Shown here one piece after another: positions 26,295 to 33,441 of a stretch of 37,330 bases of DNA. Position 1 is the stretch's first letter. Every line of letters begins with the position of its first letter. The notes under the pieces are model-generated. The model worked only from the letters and a program-made list of their open reading frames with translations. It had not been told where the DNA came from and did not search any database. Made by a program: the position numbers and the translations under genes. The stretch is taken from NCBI RefSeq assembly GCF_018129005.1, contig NZ_JAAEDL010000037.1:1-37330 (forward strand), given 5' to 3'. The stretch is from Neoroseomonas eburnea. GTDB lineage: Bacteria > Pseudomonadota > Alphaproteobacteria > Acetobacterales > Acetobacteraceae.

Positions 26295-27760
26295 GGCGTC
26301 GTCCTTCCGGCGCCGGCCTGGGCCAGGCGCACGCTCTCCACCGTCCAGCCGCCGCCCAGCGCGGTGAACAGCGCGGCAGCCGCCTGCAGGCGCGAGGCCT
26401 GCGCCTGCGCCAGCGCCGATCGGGCATTGAACAGGGTGGTCTGGGTGTTGAGCACCGTCAGCAGGTCGATCGTGCCGGCGCGGAATTGCGCCTCGGCCAC
26501 AGCATAGGCGCGTTGGGCGGCCTCCGCGCGGGCGGTCTGCAGCACGACCAGTTCCCGGTTGCGCTGCAGCGCGGACAGGCTGGTCTCGGTGTCCTGCAGC
26601 GCGGCGAGGATTGCCTGGCGGTAGGTCGCCAGCAGCTCCTCCCGCCGTGCGCGCGTCTGCGCGAGCTGCGCGCGCAGCGCGCCGCCGTCGAACAGCGTCT
26701 GGGTCAGGCCGACGGCGATGCTGTAGATCGTCGCCCCCGGGCGCAGCAGCGTCTGCAGGGCGATGCTCTGCAAGCCGCCCTCGGCGGTCAGCGCGATGGT
26801 GGGAAACAGCGCGGCGCGCGCCGCGGCGACGTCGGCGCTGGCGGCGGCGAGGTTCGCCTCCGCCAGCCGCACATCGGGCCGCCGTGCAAGCAGCGCCGAG
26901 GGCAGGCCGGGCGCGATCTCCGGCACGCGGATGGCGGTGAGCCGCTGCCCGGTCACGGTGATGTCCGCCGGCCGCAGCCCCGCCAGGGTGGCGAGCGCGA
27001 AGGTGTCGGCCTCCACCGTCTGCTGCAGGGGCGGGATCTGCGCGCGCTGCTGCGCGACGACGGCCTCCTGCTGGGCGACGTCGAGCCCCGTCGCCGTGCC
27101 GGCGGCGAGCCTCTGGCGCAGGATCGCGAGCGTGCGTTCGGCGATCCGCAGGTTGTCCTGCTGGACGGCGAGCTGCTCCCGCGCGCCGAGCAGGTCGAAC
27201 AGCGTGGAAGCGACCGCGGATTGCGTGGTGAGCGTCACGGTGCCGATGCCGAACTCGGCGGCGGCGACGCTGTCGCGGGCCGCCCGTTCCTGCGCCTGCA
27301 GGCCGCCCCAGAAGTCGATCTGGTAGCTCGCCTGGACCGAGCCGCCATACTGCCGCCCCGCATTGGCGGGCACGCCCGGCGTGGCGGAGGTGCCGCGCGC
27401 CCGGCCGACGGACGCGCTGCCTTCGACCAGCGGCAGGAGCTGCGCGCCGGCGATCCGCAATGCCTCATCCGCCTGGCGCATGCGGGCGATCGCCGCCGCC
27501 ATGTCGAGATTGCCCTCCATCGCCGCCGCCATGAGCCGGTCGAGGTCCGGCGCGCCGAATTCGCGCCACCATGCCGGATCGGGCGCCGCCGCGGGCGCCG
27601 GCGCGGCGCCGCCGGCGACGAAGCGGTCCGGCGCGCCGATGCCGGATTCAGCCGGCTCGATCGGCAGCGCGCAGGCGGCGAGGGCGACGGAGAGGATCAG
27701 CGCGCAGGCCGGCGCGCCGAGTCGCAGCAATGACGGATCGGATGATGCGGAACTGAACAT
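26291..27760 (-). CDS. RND outer-membrane factor lipoprotein (OprM/NodT family)
   Basis: This 489-residue outer-membrane channel of the TolC/OprM type is the first gene of the efflux operon. ATG 27760 (MFSSASSD) gives a lipoprotein signal, with LILSVALAAC as the lipobox and the cysteine near residue 30. An in-frame GTG at 27787 is possible but lacks a well-spaced ribosome site. WWREFGAPDLDRLM and NLDMAAAIARMRQADEALRI are typical of the first repeat, and LLARRPDVRLAEANLAAASADV marks the second. DLLTVLNTQTTLFNARSALAQA is near the C-terminus. Having the channel gene first, with the pumps last, differs from many mdt operons. Confidence 0.93.
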   Translation of the reverse strand: MFSSASSDPSLLRLGAPACALILSVALAACALPIEPAESGIGAPDRFVAGGAAPAPAAAPDPAWWREFGAPDLDRLMAAAMEGNLDMAAAIARMRQADEALRIAGAQLLPLVEGSASVGRARGTSATPGVPANAGRQYGGSVQASYQIDFWGGLQAQERAARDSVAAAEFGIGTVTLTTQSAVASTLFDLLGAREQLAVQQDNLRIAERTLAILRQRLAAGTATGLDVAQQEAVVAQQRAQIPPLQQTVEADTFALATLAGLRPADITVTGQRLTAIRVPEIAPGLPSALLARRPDVRLAEANLAAASADVAAARAALFPTIALTAEGGLQSIALQTLLRPGATIYSIAVGLTQTLFDGGALRAQLAQTRARREELLATYRQAILAALQDTETSLSALQRNRELVVLQTARAEAAQRAYAVAEAQFRAGTIDLLTVLNTQTTLFNARSALAQAQASRLQAAAALFTALGGGWTVESVRLAQAGAGRTTP

Positions 27761-28028
27761 CAGGCTGCGTTGCGACCATGGGCACACCCCTTCGCCGCTC
27801 TTTTTGGCCCGCTGCGCGCGGCGCCGCCAGTATCGAAAGGAAACCGAGCGTTGCGGCCGTCGGGCGGACGGCCTCCGCGTGACGGGCGAAGCCGGGTGGC
27901 CGGCCGGTGCTCCGGCAGGGTTCGGCCGCGACGTCGGAAAATCGGGACTGGATTGGTCCTGTTACATTGACAATGCGAATGAGTCGCATTTGCATACGCA
28001 CGGAAAAATGACAGCAAAGGCCATCACC
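27761..28028. other. Divergent intergenic region between the efflux operon and the TonB receptor gene
   Basis: About 268 bases. The receptor side (27967-27996) holds a recognisable promoter/operator, listed separately. On the efflux side I see no clear promoter. The open frames across 27363-28007 are extensions of the receptor frame and are not convincing protein. Confidence 0.6.
27967..27996 (+). promoter_or_regulatory. Promoter with embedded Fur-like operator for the TonB receptor gene
   Basis: A perfect -35 hexamer TTGACA (27967-27972) is followed directly by the operator (27973-27996). The core is ATGCGAATGAGTCGCAT, a 6-5-6 inverted repeat of ATGCGA/TCGCAT, then a third half-site TTGCAT. 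A weak -10 (TTGCAT or TGCATA, 27990-27996) falls at 17-18 bases from the -35, inside the operator. A bound repressor would therefore cover the spacer and -10. The same 24 bases with one change lie at 32295-32318. The arrangement fits a Fur-type iron repressor; the identity of the regulator is inferred. Confidence 0.78.
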
Positions 28029-30389
28029 ATGTCGCGCGCCCCCATGCCCACATCGCGTCCGGGAGTCGTCAGCCCCGCGCCGCACCGAAAGCTCATGGCC
28101 TGCGTCGTCGGTTCGATGCTCGCCGCCGCGCAGGCGGCGGCGCAGACCACCGGCGCCCCGGCGAGCCCCGCGCCCGAGACGCCGCCCGCCGCCGCCGATC
28201 CGGCCGCCCAGGCCGGCGAGGTCCGGCTGCCGCCGATCACCATCCTGCCCCCCGTCGCCACCACCGCGATGCGCAATCCGCGGCGGCTGTTCGACACGCC
28301 GGCGACGGTGGACGTGATCACGGGGGAGGAGATCGACCGCCAGCTCTCCCGCAACATCGAGGACGTCTTCCGCTACACCCCCGGCGTCACGGTGAACCGC
28401 CAGACCACCGGCACGGATCCCTTCAGCAGCATCGGCGGCATCACCATCCGCGGTGTCGGCGGCAACCGCGTGCTGACCCTGGTGGACGGCTTCCGCACCA
28501 TCGAACGCATCACCGACGGCACGCGCGACGTCGTCGATCCGTGGAACCTCAACCGGGTCGAGGTGGTGCGCGGGCCGGGCTCCGTCCTCTACGGCTCGGA
28601 CGCGCTGGGCGGCGTGGTGAACTTCATCACCCGCAACCCCACCGACTACATCCAGCCCGGCCGGGTCTGGGGCGGCGAGATGATCGCCAGCTACTCCTCG
28701 CTCGACGAGAGCATCCAGAGCCGCGTCACCGTCGCCGGCCAGGTGGAGGACTGGTCGGCGATGTTCTCCTACCAGCGGCGCGACGCGCAGGAACAGTCGC
28801 GCAACAATTCCCGCTCCCCCGACGGCATCTGGAACTGCACGCGCAACCTTGCGGCCGGGGCCACGCCCTGCAACCGCTTCGACGCGCAGGACATCGCCTC
28901 GGACAGCTACTTCTTCCGAGCGGTCTGGCAGCCCCTGCCGAACCTGCGGGCGCGCTTCACCGCCGACATCCTTCAGCGGGCCACCGATGTGGACCAGCGA
29001 TACGACCTCGGCCCGGCGACCGGCGGCTTCACCAACGTCTTCTGGTACCGGCAGCAGGCGGTCGACCGCCGGCTCTTCTCGGCCGACGTGGACTGGCGGC
29101 CCGACTACGGCTGGCTCGACGGCGTGCGCGTCATGGTCGGCTACATGCCGCAGGAGATCGACCGCACGGGCCTGCGCGAGCGCCGGCAGTCGAATGGCCA
29201 GTACATCCGCATCGCCGACCGCCTGACCTATTCCGAGGACGTTCTGCAGGGCGAGCTCCAGCTCAATTCCAGCTTCACCCTCGCCGGCATGCGGCACGTC
29301 CTGACCTACGGCGTCTCCGCGAGCGACACCGCGACGGACTATGAGCGCGAGGACGTGACGGTGAACCTGACCACCGGCCGGCAGACCGTCGCGCGTGCCG
29401 GCGGCTTCAACTTCGCCAATGCCGACACCAGGCGCCTCGACTTCTATCTCCAGGACGAGATCAACATCTTCGACGGCCGGCTGACCCTGGTGCCGGGCCT
29501 GCGCTATTCCAACACGCGCATCTCGCCGCGCCCCGATGCCGACTACCGCGCCGTGCCGGGCGCGGAGCCGGAGACCCAGGACCGCGACAACGTCTCCTTC
29601 GGCTTCGGCGCGATCTACCGGCTCGACGAGACCTGGTCGCTCTACGGGAACTACGGCGAAGGCTTCAAGATGCCGACCGCCGAGCAGCTCTTCACCTCGC
29701 TGCCGGGCACGACCTTCAACCTGGTGCCGAACCCGAACCTGAAGCCCGAACAGGCGCGCAGCATCGAAGGCGGCATCCGGGTGCAGCTCCCCAACGCCTA
29801 TGCCAGCCTCGGCGCCTTCCGCGTCGACTACCAGGACTTCATCCAGAGCTTCGTGTCGATCCCGGGCACGATCGACATCACCTACCAGAACCTCAGCGAG
29901 GTGACGGTGCACGGCGTCGAGTTCGCCGGCGCCTGGCGCTTCGCGCGCGAATGGACGCTGACCGGCGGCGCTTCCTGGCAGGAAGGCTGGCAGCGCGCCA
30001 CGCCGACCTCCCGCCGCACCGCCTTCGACGGCGCGCGGCCGCTGAACATGACCGCCGGCATCACCTACGACAGCCGGGACTGGGGCACCACCGTCACCCT
30101 CAACGGCACCTACGCCTCCGAGGTCACGCGGGCGAGCACCTCCCAGCTCTACCTGCCGAAGTCCTACCAGGTGTTCGACCTGCTCGCGACCTGGCGGCCG
30201 CTGCCCTTCGTCGAGCTCAACGGCGGCATCATGAACCTGCTCGACACGCGCTACCTGCCCCTCGCGCCGGGCGGAACCAGCTACAACCAGTCGCAATTCA
30301 CCACCGATGCCACCAAGGCGGCCAACCCGATCGAACTGCAGGTCGCACCGGGCCGCACCTTCCGCGTCGGCATGCGCGTCACCTGGTGA
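28029..30389 (+). CDS. TonB-dependent outer-membrane receptor, heme/hemoglobin type
   Basis: This is an outer-membrane receptor of about 786 residues that binds an iron source and takes it up with TonB/ExbBD energy. A signal peptide ends near AAAQAAAQ, and PPITILPPV is a possible TonB box. The plug domain runs from RRLFDTPATVDVITGEEID through IGGITIRGVGG and NRVEVVRGPGSVLYGSDALG. The rest is a 22-strand-type barrel ending in an aromatic tryptophan (RVGMRVTW). The heme-receptor FRAP/NPNL region is present as GEGFKMPTAEQLF and NPNLKPEQ (near 546 and 568), but the histidine usually found between them is absent. I chose ATG 28029 (AAAGG upstream); ATG 28008 in frame would add 7 residues. A Fur-like operator overlaps its promoter. 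Confidence 0.9.
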   Translation: MSRAPMPTSRPGVVSPAPHRKLMACVVGSMLAAAQAAAQTTGAPASPAPETPPAAADPAAQAGEVRLPPITILPPVATTAMRNPRRLFDTPATVDVITGEEIDRQLSRNIEDVFRYTPGVTVNRQTTGTDPFSSIGGITIRGVGGNRVLTLVDGFRTIERITDGTRDVVDPWNLNRVEVVRGPGSVLYGSDALGGVVNFITRNPTDYIQPGRVWGGEMIASYSSLDESIQSRVTVAGQVEDWSAMFSYQRRDAQEQSRNNSRSPDGIWNCTRNLAAGATPCNRFDAQDIASDSYFFRAVWQPLPNLRARFTADILQRATDVDQRYDLGPATGGFTNVFWYRQQAVDRRLFSADVDWRPDYGWLDGVRVMVGYMPQEIDRTGLRERRQSNGQYIRIADRLTYSEDVLQGELQLNSSFTLAGMRHVLTYGVSASDTATDYEREDVTVNLTTGRQTVARAGGFNFANADTRRLDFYLQDEINIFDGRLTLVPGLRYSNTRISPRPDADYRAVPGAEPETQDRDNVSFGFGAIYRLDETWSLYGNYGEGFKMPTAEQLFTSLPGTTFNLVPNPNLKPEQARSIEGGIRVQLPNAYASLGAFRVDYQDFIQSFVSIPGTIDITYQNLSEVTVHGVEFAGAWRFAREWTLTGGASWQEGWQRATPTSRRTAFDGARPLNMTAGITYDSRDWGTTVTLNGTYASEVTRASTSQLYLPKSYQVFDLLATWRPLPFVELNGGIMNLLDTRYLPLAPGGTSYNQSQFTTDATKAANPIELQVAPGRTFRVGMRVTW

Positions 30390-30404
30390 GGCGGCGGCGG
30401 CCCT

Positions 30405-30444
30405 GCTCCGGCGCCGGCGCGCCGGCGCGCCGGAGCGCCGGAGC
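30405..30444. terminator. GC-rich hairpin between convergent receptor and yejA genes
   Basis: GCTCCGGCGC (30405-30414) pairs with GCGCCGGAGC (30427-30436), and a second GCGCCGGAGC follows at 30435-30444. It lies 15 bases after the receptor stop, inside the 141-bp gap between two convergent stops, and probably ends transcription from both sides. There is no T-run. Confidence 0.55.
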
Positions 30445-30530
30445 GGTCTCCATCCGCGTGCACCCGCTCCGGCCCGGCAGCGGCGGACAACCTTCGGACC
30501 CGCGGCCGCACCGGCCGCGGGCGCGCTGCC

Positions 30531-32318
30531 CTACTCCGCCTCCCGGCACCACCAGGCGTCGTCGCCGTAGCTGTAGCGGGGGCGGCGTTCCGGCCAGGCG
30601 AAGCGGTCGGCGATGGCGAGCCGCCGCACCGGGTCGTAATGCGCCGGCACCACCAGCCAGCGCCATTGCAGCGCGCGGTCCAGCACCCGCGCGGTCGTCA
30701 CCAGCGTCGCGCGGTCCTGCGCCGCGACGAGCCGGCCGAGCAGCCCGTCCAGCGCCGGATCGGCGATGCCGTTCAGGTTGCCGCTGCCGGGCCGCGCGGC
30801 GGCTTCGGAGGACCACAGGTTGCGCTGCTCGGCCCCCGGCCATTCCGGCGGGATGGTGAAGCGGAAGACCAGGTCGAAATCATGCGCGCGGGTGCGCGCG
30901 GTGAAGGTGGCGGCGTCCACCACCTCGAAGCGCGGCGCGATGCCGACCCGCCGCAGGGCGCGGAACCACACGCCGACCAGCGCCTGCTGGGAACTGCTCT
31001 GCGCCAGCACCGAGAGGGAGAAGGGCTCGCCGCTCGCCTTGCTCACCAGGCGCCCGTCATCCTCCCGCGGTGCCCAGCCGGCGGCGTCGAGCAGCGCCAA
31101 TGCGCGTTCCAGCGCGGCGCGGTCGCGGCCGCTGCCGTCGCTGCGTGGCGGCATCCAGGGGCGCTCGAAGGCCTCCGCAGGGAACAGGCCGGGGAATTCC
31201 CCCATCAGCGCGCGTTCCGCCGCATCGGGGGCGGCGCGGGCGGCGAGTTCGGAATTCTCGAAGAAGCTCGCCGTGCGGCGGAAGGCGCCGTGGAACAGGG
31301 CGGCGTTCGCCCATTCGAAGTCGAGCAGCAGGCCGAGTGCCTCCCGCACGCGCGGATCGGCGAAGCGGGTGCGGCGCAGGTTGAAGGCGAAGCCGTTCAT
31401 CCCGGTGATGAACCAGTGCGGCTGCTCGATGCGGCGGATGCGCCCCTCGCGCACCGGGGGCAGGTCGTAGCCGACCGCCCAGCGACGCGCGTCGGGCTCC
31501 TGCATCCAGTCCTCGCGGCCGGCCATCAGCCCCTCGAAGGCGGCGATGCGGTCGCGGTACCAGGTGACCTCGATGCGGTCGAAATTGTGCCGGCCGCGGC
31601 CGGTCGGCAGGTCGCGCGCCCACCAGTCGCGGTTGCGCCCGAACACCACGCGCCGGCCGGGCTCGACGCCGGTCACGCGATAGGGGCCGCTGCCGACCGG
31701 CAGCTCCATGGTCAGGGCGCCGAAATCGCGGCCTTCCCAGATGTGGCGCGGCAGGACCTGCACCTCGCCCAGGCGCAGCGCGCCGTGGCGCGCCTCGCCC
31801 GGCGGCAGGGCGAGGCTGATGCTGCGCGGGCCTTCGATGCGCGGGTCCGCGCGCTCCAGCAGGCTGCGGTGGAACGGCCTGCCGTGGCGCGCCAGCGCGG
31901 CGACGGTGAAGGCGACATCCTCGGCCGTGACCGGCCTTCCGTCGTGCCAGCGCGCCGTCTGCCGCAGGGTGAAGCGCACGCGCCGCGCCGGCTCGTCGAT
32001 CTCCACCCGTTCCGCCAGATGGGCATAGGAGACGAGGGATTCCTCGGGCGAGGACATCAGCAGCGGATCATGCACCCAGTTCCACACGCCCATCACGAAG
32101 CGCCCGCGCAGGGTGAAGGGGTTCAGCGTGTCGAAGGTGCCCGCCTGCGCCATGCGGATGGCACAGCCCTTCGGCGCATCGGCGCGGACATGCGGGAAAT
32201 GCGTGAAGCCTGCCGGCAGCGCGGGCTGTCCATGCGCGGCGACCGCGTCGTCGCGCGCCGCGGCGGAGAGGGGGAGCAGCAGCGCCGCCGCATATATGCA
32301 AATGCGAGTCATTCGCAT
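30531..32318 (-). CDS. yejA: ABC importer periplasmic binding protein, YejA-like (SBP family 5)
   Basis: This 595-residue periplasmic receptor resembles E. coli YejA (604 residues), which feeds peptides and microcin C to YejBEF. Matching blocks are AAPKGCA-like RADAPKGCAIRMAQAGTFDT, RWHDGRPVTAEDVAFT, SGPYRVTGVEPGRRVVFGR, RDWWARDLPTGRGRHNFD, and RVREALGLLLDFEWANAALF with RTASFFENSELAAR. The end is RYSYGDDAWWCREAE. The signal peptide starts at ATG 32318 or ATG 32312 (MTRICIYAAALLLPLSAAA). No later start would keep the signal. The Fur-like operator covers exactly these start codons and no good ribosome site precedes them. It is divergent from yejB, which is unusual since yejABEF is normally one operon. 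Confidence 0.88.
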   Translation of the reverse strand: MRMTRICIYAAALLLPLSAAARDDAVAAHGQPALPAGFTHFPHVRADAPKGCAIRMAQAGTFDTLNPFTLRGRFVMGVWNWVHDPLLMSSPEESLVSYAHLAERVEIDEPARRVRFTLRQTARWHDGRPVTAEDVAFTVAALARHGRPFHRSLLERADPRIEGPRSISLALPPGEARHGALRLGEVQVLPRHIWEGRDFGALTMELPVGSGPYRVTGVEPGRRVVFGRNRDWWARDLPTGRGRHNFDRIEVTWYRDRIAAFEGLMAGREDWMQEPDARRWAVGYDLPPVREGRIRRIEQPHWFITGMNGFAFNLRRTRFADPRVREALGLLLDFEWANAALFHGAFRRTASFFENSELAARAAPDAAERALMGEFPGLFPAEAFERPWMPPRSDGSGRDRAALERALALLDAAGWAPREDDGRLVSKASGEPFSLSVLAQSSSQQALVGVWFRALRRVGIAPRFEVVDAATFTARTRAHDFDLVFRFTIPPEWPGAEQRNLWSSEAAARPGSGNLNGIADPALDGLLGRLVAAQDRATLVTTARVLDRALQWRWLVVPAHYDPVRRLAIADRFAWPERRPRYSYGDDAWWCREAE

Positions 32319-32323
32319 ATATG
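32291..32323. promoter_or_regulatory. Fur-like operator in the yejA/yejB divergent start region
   Basis: On the minus strand 32318-32295 reads ATGCGAATGACTCGCAT then TTGCATA, differing from the receptor operator by one base in 24. It is nested in a longer symmetry: CATATATGC (32291-32299) pairs with GCATATATG (32315-32323). The site overlaps the yejA start codons and lies 27 bases before the yejB ATG at 32350, so one bound repressor could block both directions. The TATATG/CATATA parts may serve as -10 elements. No consensus -35 is visible. Confidence 0.75.
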
Positions 32324-32349
32324 ACCCCCAAGGAGGACCCCGCGTCCAG

Positions 32350-33441
32350 ATGCGCCTCGGCCGCTACATCGCCCACCGCCTGCTGCTGATCCCGCCGACC
32401 CTGCTCGCCATCGTCGCCCTGAATTTCGCGGCGGCGCAGATGGCTCCCGGCGGGCCGGTGGAACACCTCCTCGCCACGCTGAACGGCGAGGTGCAGGACG
32501 CCGCGGAGCGCGCCCTCGGCGCCACCGCCGCCGAGGGCACCGCGGCCGAGCCCGCCCTGCGCTACCGCGGCAGCGAGGGCCTCGACCCGCGCCTCGTCGC
32601 CGAGATCGAGCGCCAGTTCGGCTTCGACAAGCCGCCGCTCGAACGCTTCCGGCTGATGCTGACGCGGCTGCTGGCCTTCGACCTCGGCACTTCGCTCTTC
32701 CTCGATCGCCCGGTCGCGGCGCTGCTGCTCGAACGGCTGCCGGTCTCGCTCTCGCTCGGGCTGTGGTCCACGCTGATCACCTACCTGGTCGCGGTGCCGC
32801 TCGGCATCGCATTGGCGCTGCGCCGCGGCGGGCGCTTCGACGCGGCGGCGACGGCAGTGACGGTCGTCGCGCATGCCATCCCCGCCATGGTGATCGCCGT
32901 GGTGCTGCTGGTGCTCTTCGCCGGCGGGCGGTTCTGGCAGATCTTCCCGCCGGGCGGGCTGGTCTCGGCCGACTGGGCGGAACTCTCCTGGCCCGCCCGC
33001 ATCCTCGACTGGCTCTGGCATCTCTGCCTGCCGGTCGCGGCCATGGTGATCGCCGGCTTTTCCTCGCTGGCGCTGATGACGCGCAATCTCTTCCTCGAGG
33101 AGATCGGCAAGACCTACGTGCTGCTCGCCCGCGCCAAGGGCCTCGCGCCCCGCCGCGTGCTGTTCGGCCATGTCTTCCGCAATGCCATGCTGGTGGTGAT
33201 CGCCGGGCTGCCGGGCGCGCTGCTCGGCATGCTGCTCGGCGGCGGCGTGCTGATCGAGGCGCTGTTCGGCCTGCAGGGCCTCGGCCTGCTCGGCGTGGAT
33301 GCGACGCTGTCGCGCGACTTCCCGGTCATCTTCGGCACGCTGTGGCTGGCGACGCTGCTCGGCCTGATGCTGCACCTCGCCTCCGACCTGCTCTACGTCG
33401 CGGTCGATCCGCGCATCGGCTTCGGGGCCCGGCGTGGCTGA
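32350..33441 (+). CDS. yejB: ABC importer permease, YejB-like
   Basis: This 363-residue inner-membrane permease of the DppB/OppB class is almost the same length as E. coli YejB (364). The YejB-specific insert before TM2 is present: LRYRGSEGLDPRLVAEIERQ then FGFDKPPLERF. TM segments include LLLIPPTLLAIVALNFAA and VSLSLGLWSTLITYLVAVPLGIA (in two parts). The EAA loop is LARAKGLAPRRVLFGHVFRN, and the protein ends in YVAVDPRIGFGARRG. AGGAGG (32331-32336) lies 13 bases before ATG 32350, which is rather far; in-frame ATGs at 32296 and 32302 would overlap the operator. The next gene starts inside its last codons (8-base overlap). Confidence 0.92.
   Translation: MRLGRYIAHRLLLIPPTLLAIVALNFAAAQMAPGGPVEHLLATLNGEVQDAAERALGATAAEGTAAEPALRYRGSEGLDPRLVAEIERQFGFDKPPLERFRLMLTRLLAFDLGTSLFLDRPVAALLLERLPVSLSLGLWSTLITYLVAVPLGIALALRRGGRFDAAATAVTVVAHAIPAMVIAVVLLVLFAGGRFWQIFPPGGLVSADWAELSWPARILDWLWHLCLPVAAMVIAGFSSLALMTRNLFLEEIGKTYVLLARAKGLAPRRVLFGHVFRNAMLVVIAGLPGALLGMLLGGGVLIEALFGLQGLGLLGVDATLSRDFPVIFGTLWLATLLGLMLHLASDLLYVAVDPRIGFGARRG

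Noticed and set aside
27800..27960. Possible cobalamin riboswitch before the TonB receptor (GAAGCCGG-like string)
   Set aside because: A receptor leader often has one, but the conserved core elements (CCCCGCAACTGT-like and GCCACTG-like boxes) are missing, and the sequence lies upstream of the promoter I see.
27363..28028. Upstream extension of the TonB receptor frame
   Set aside because: It overlaps the outer-membrane channel gene and would put the signal peptide far from the N-terminus. The promoter and operator lie inside it.
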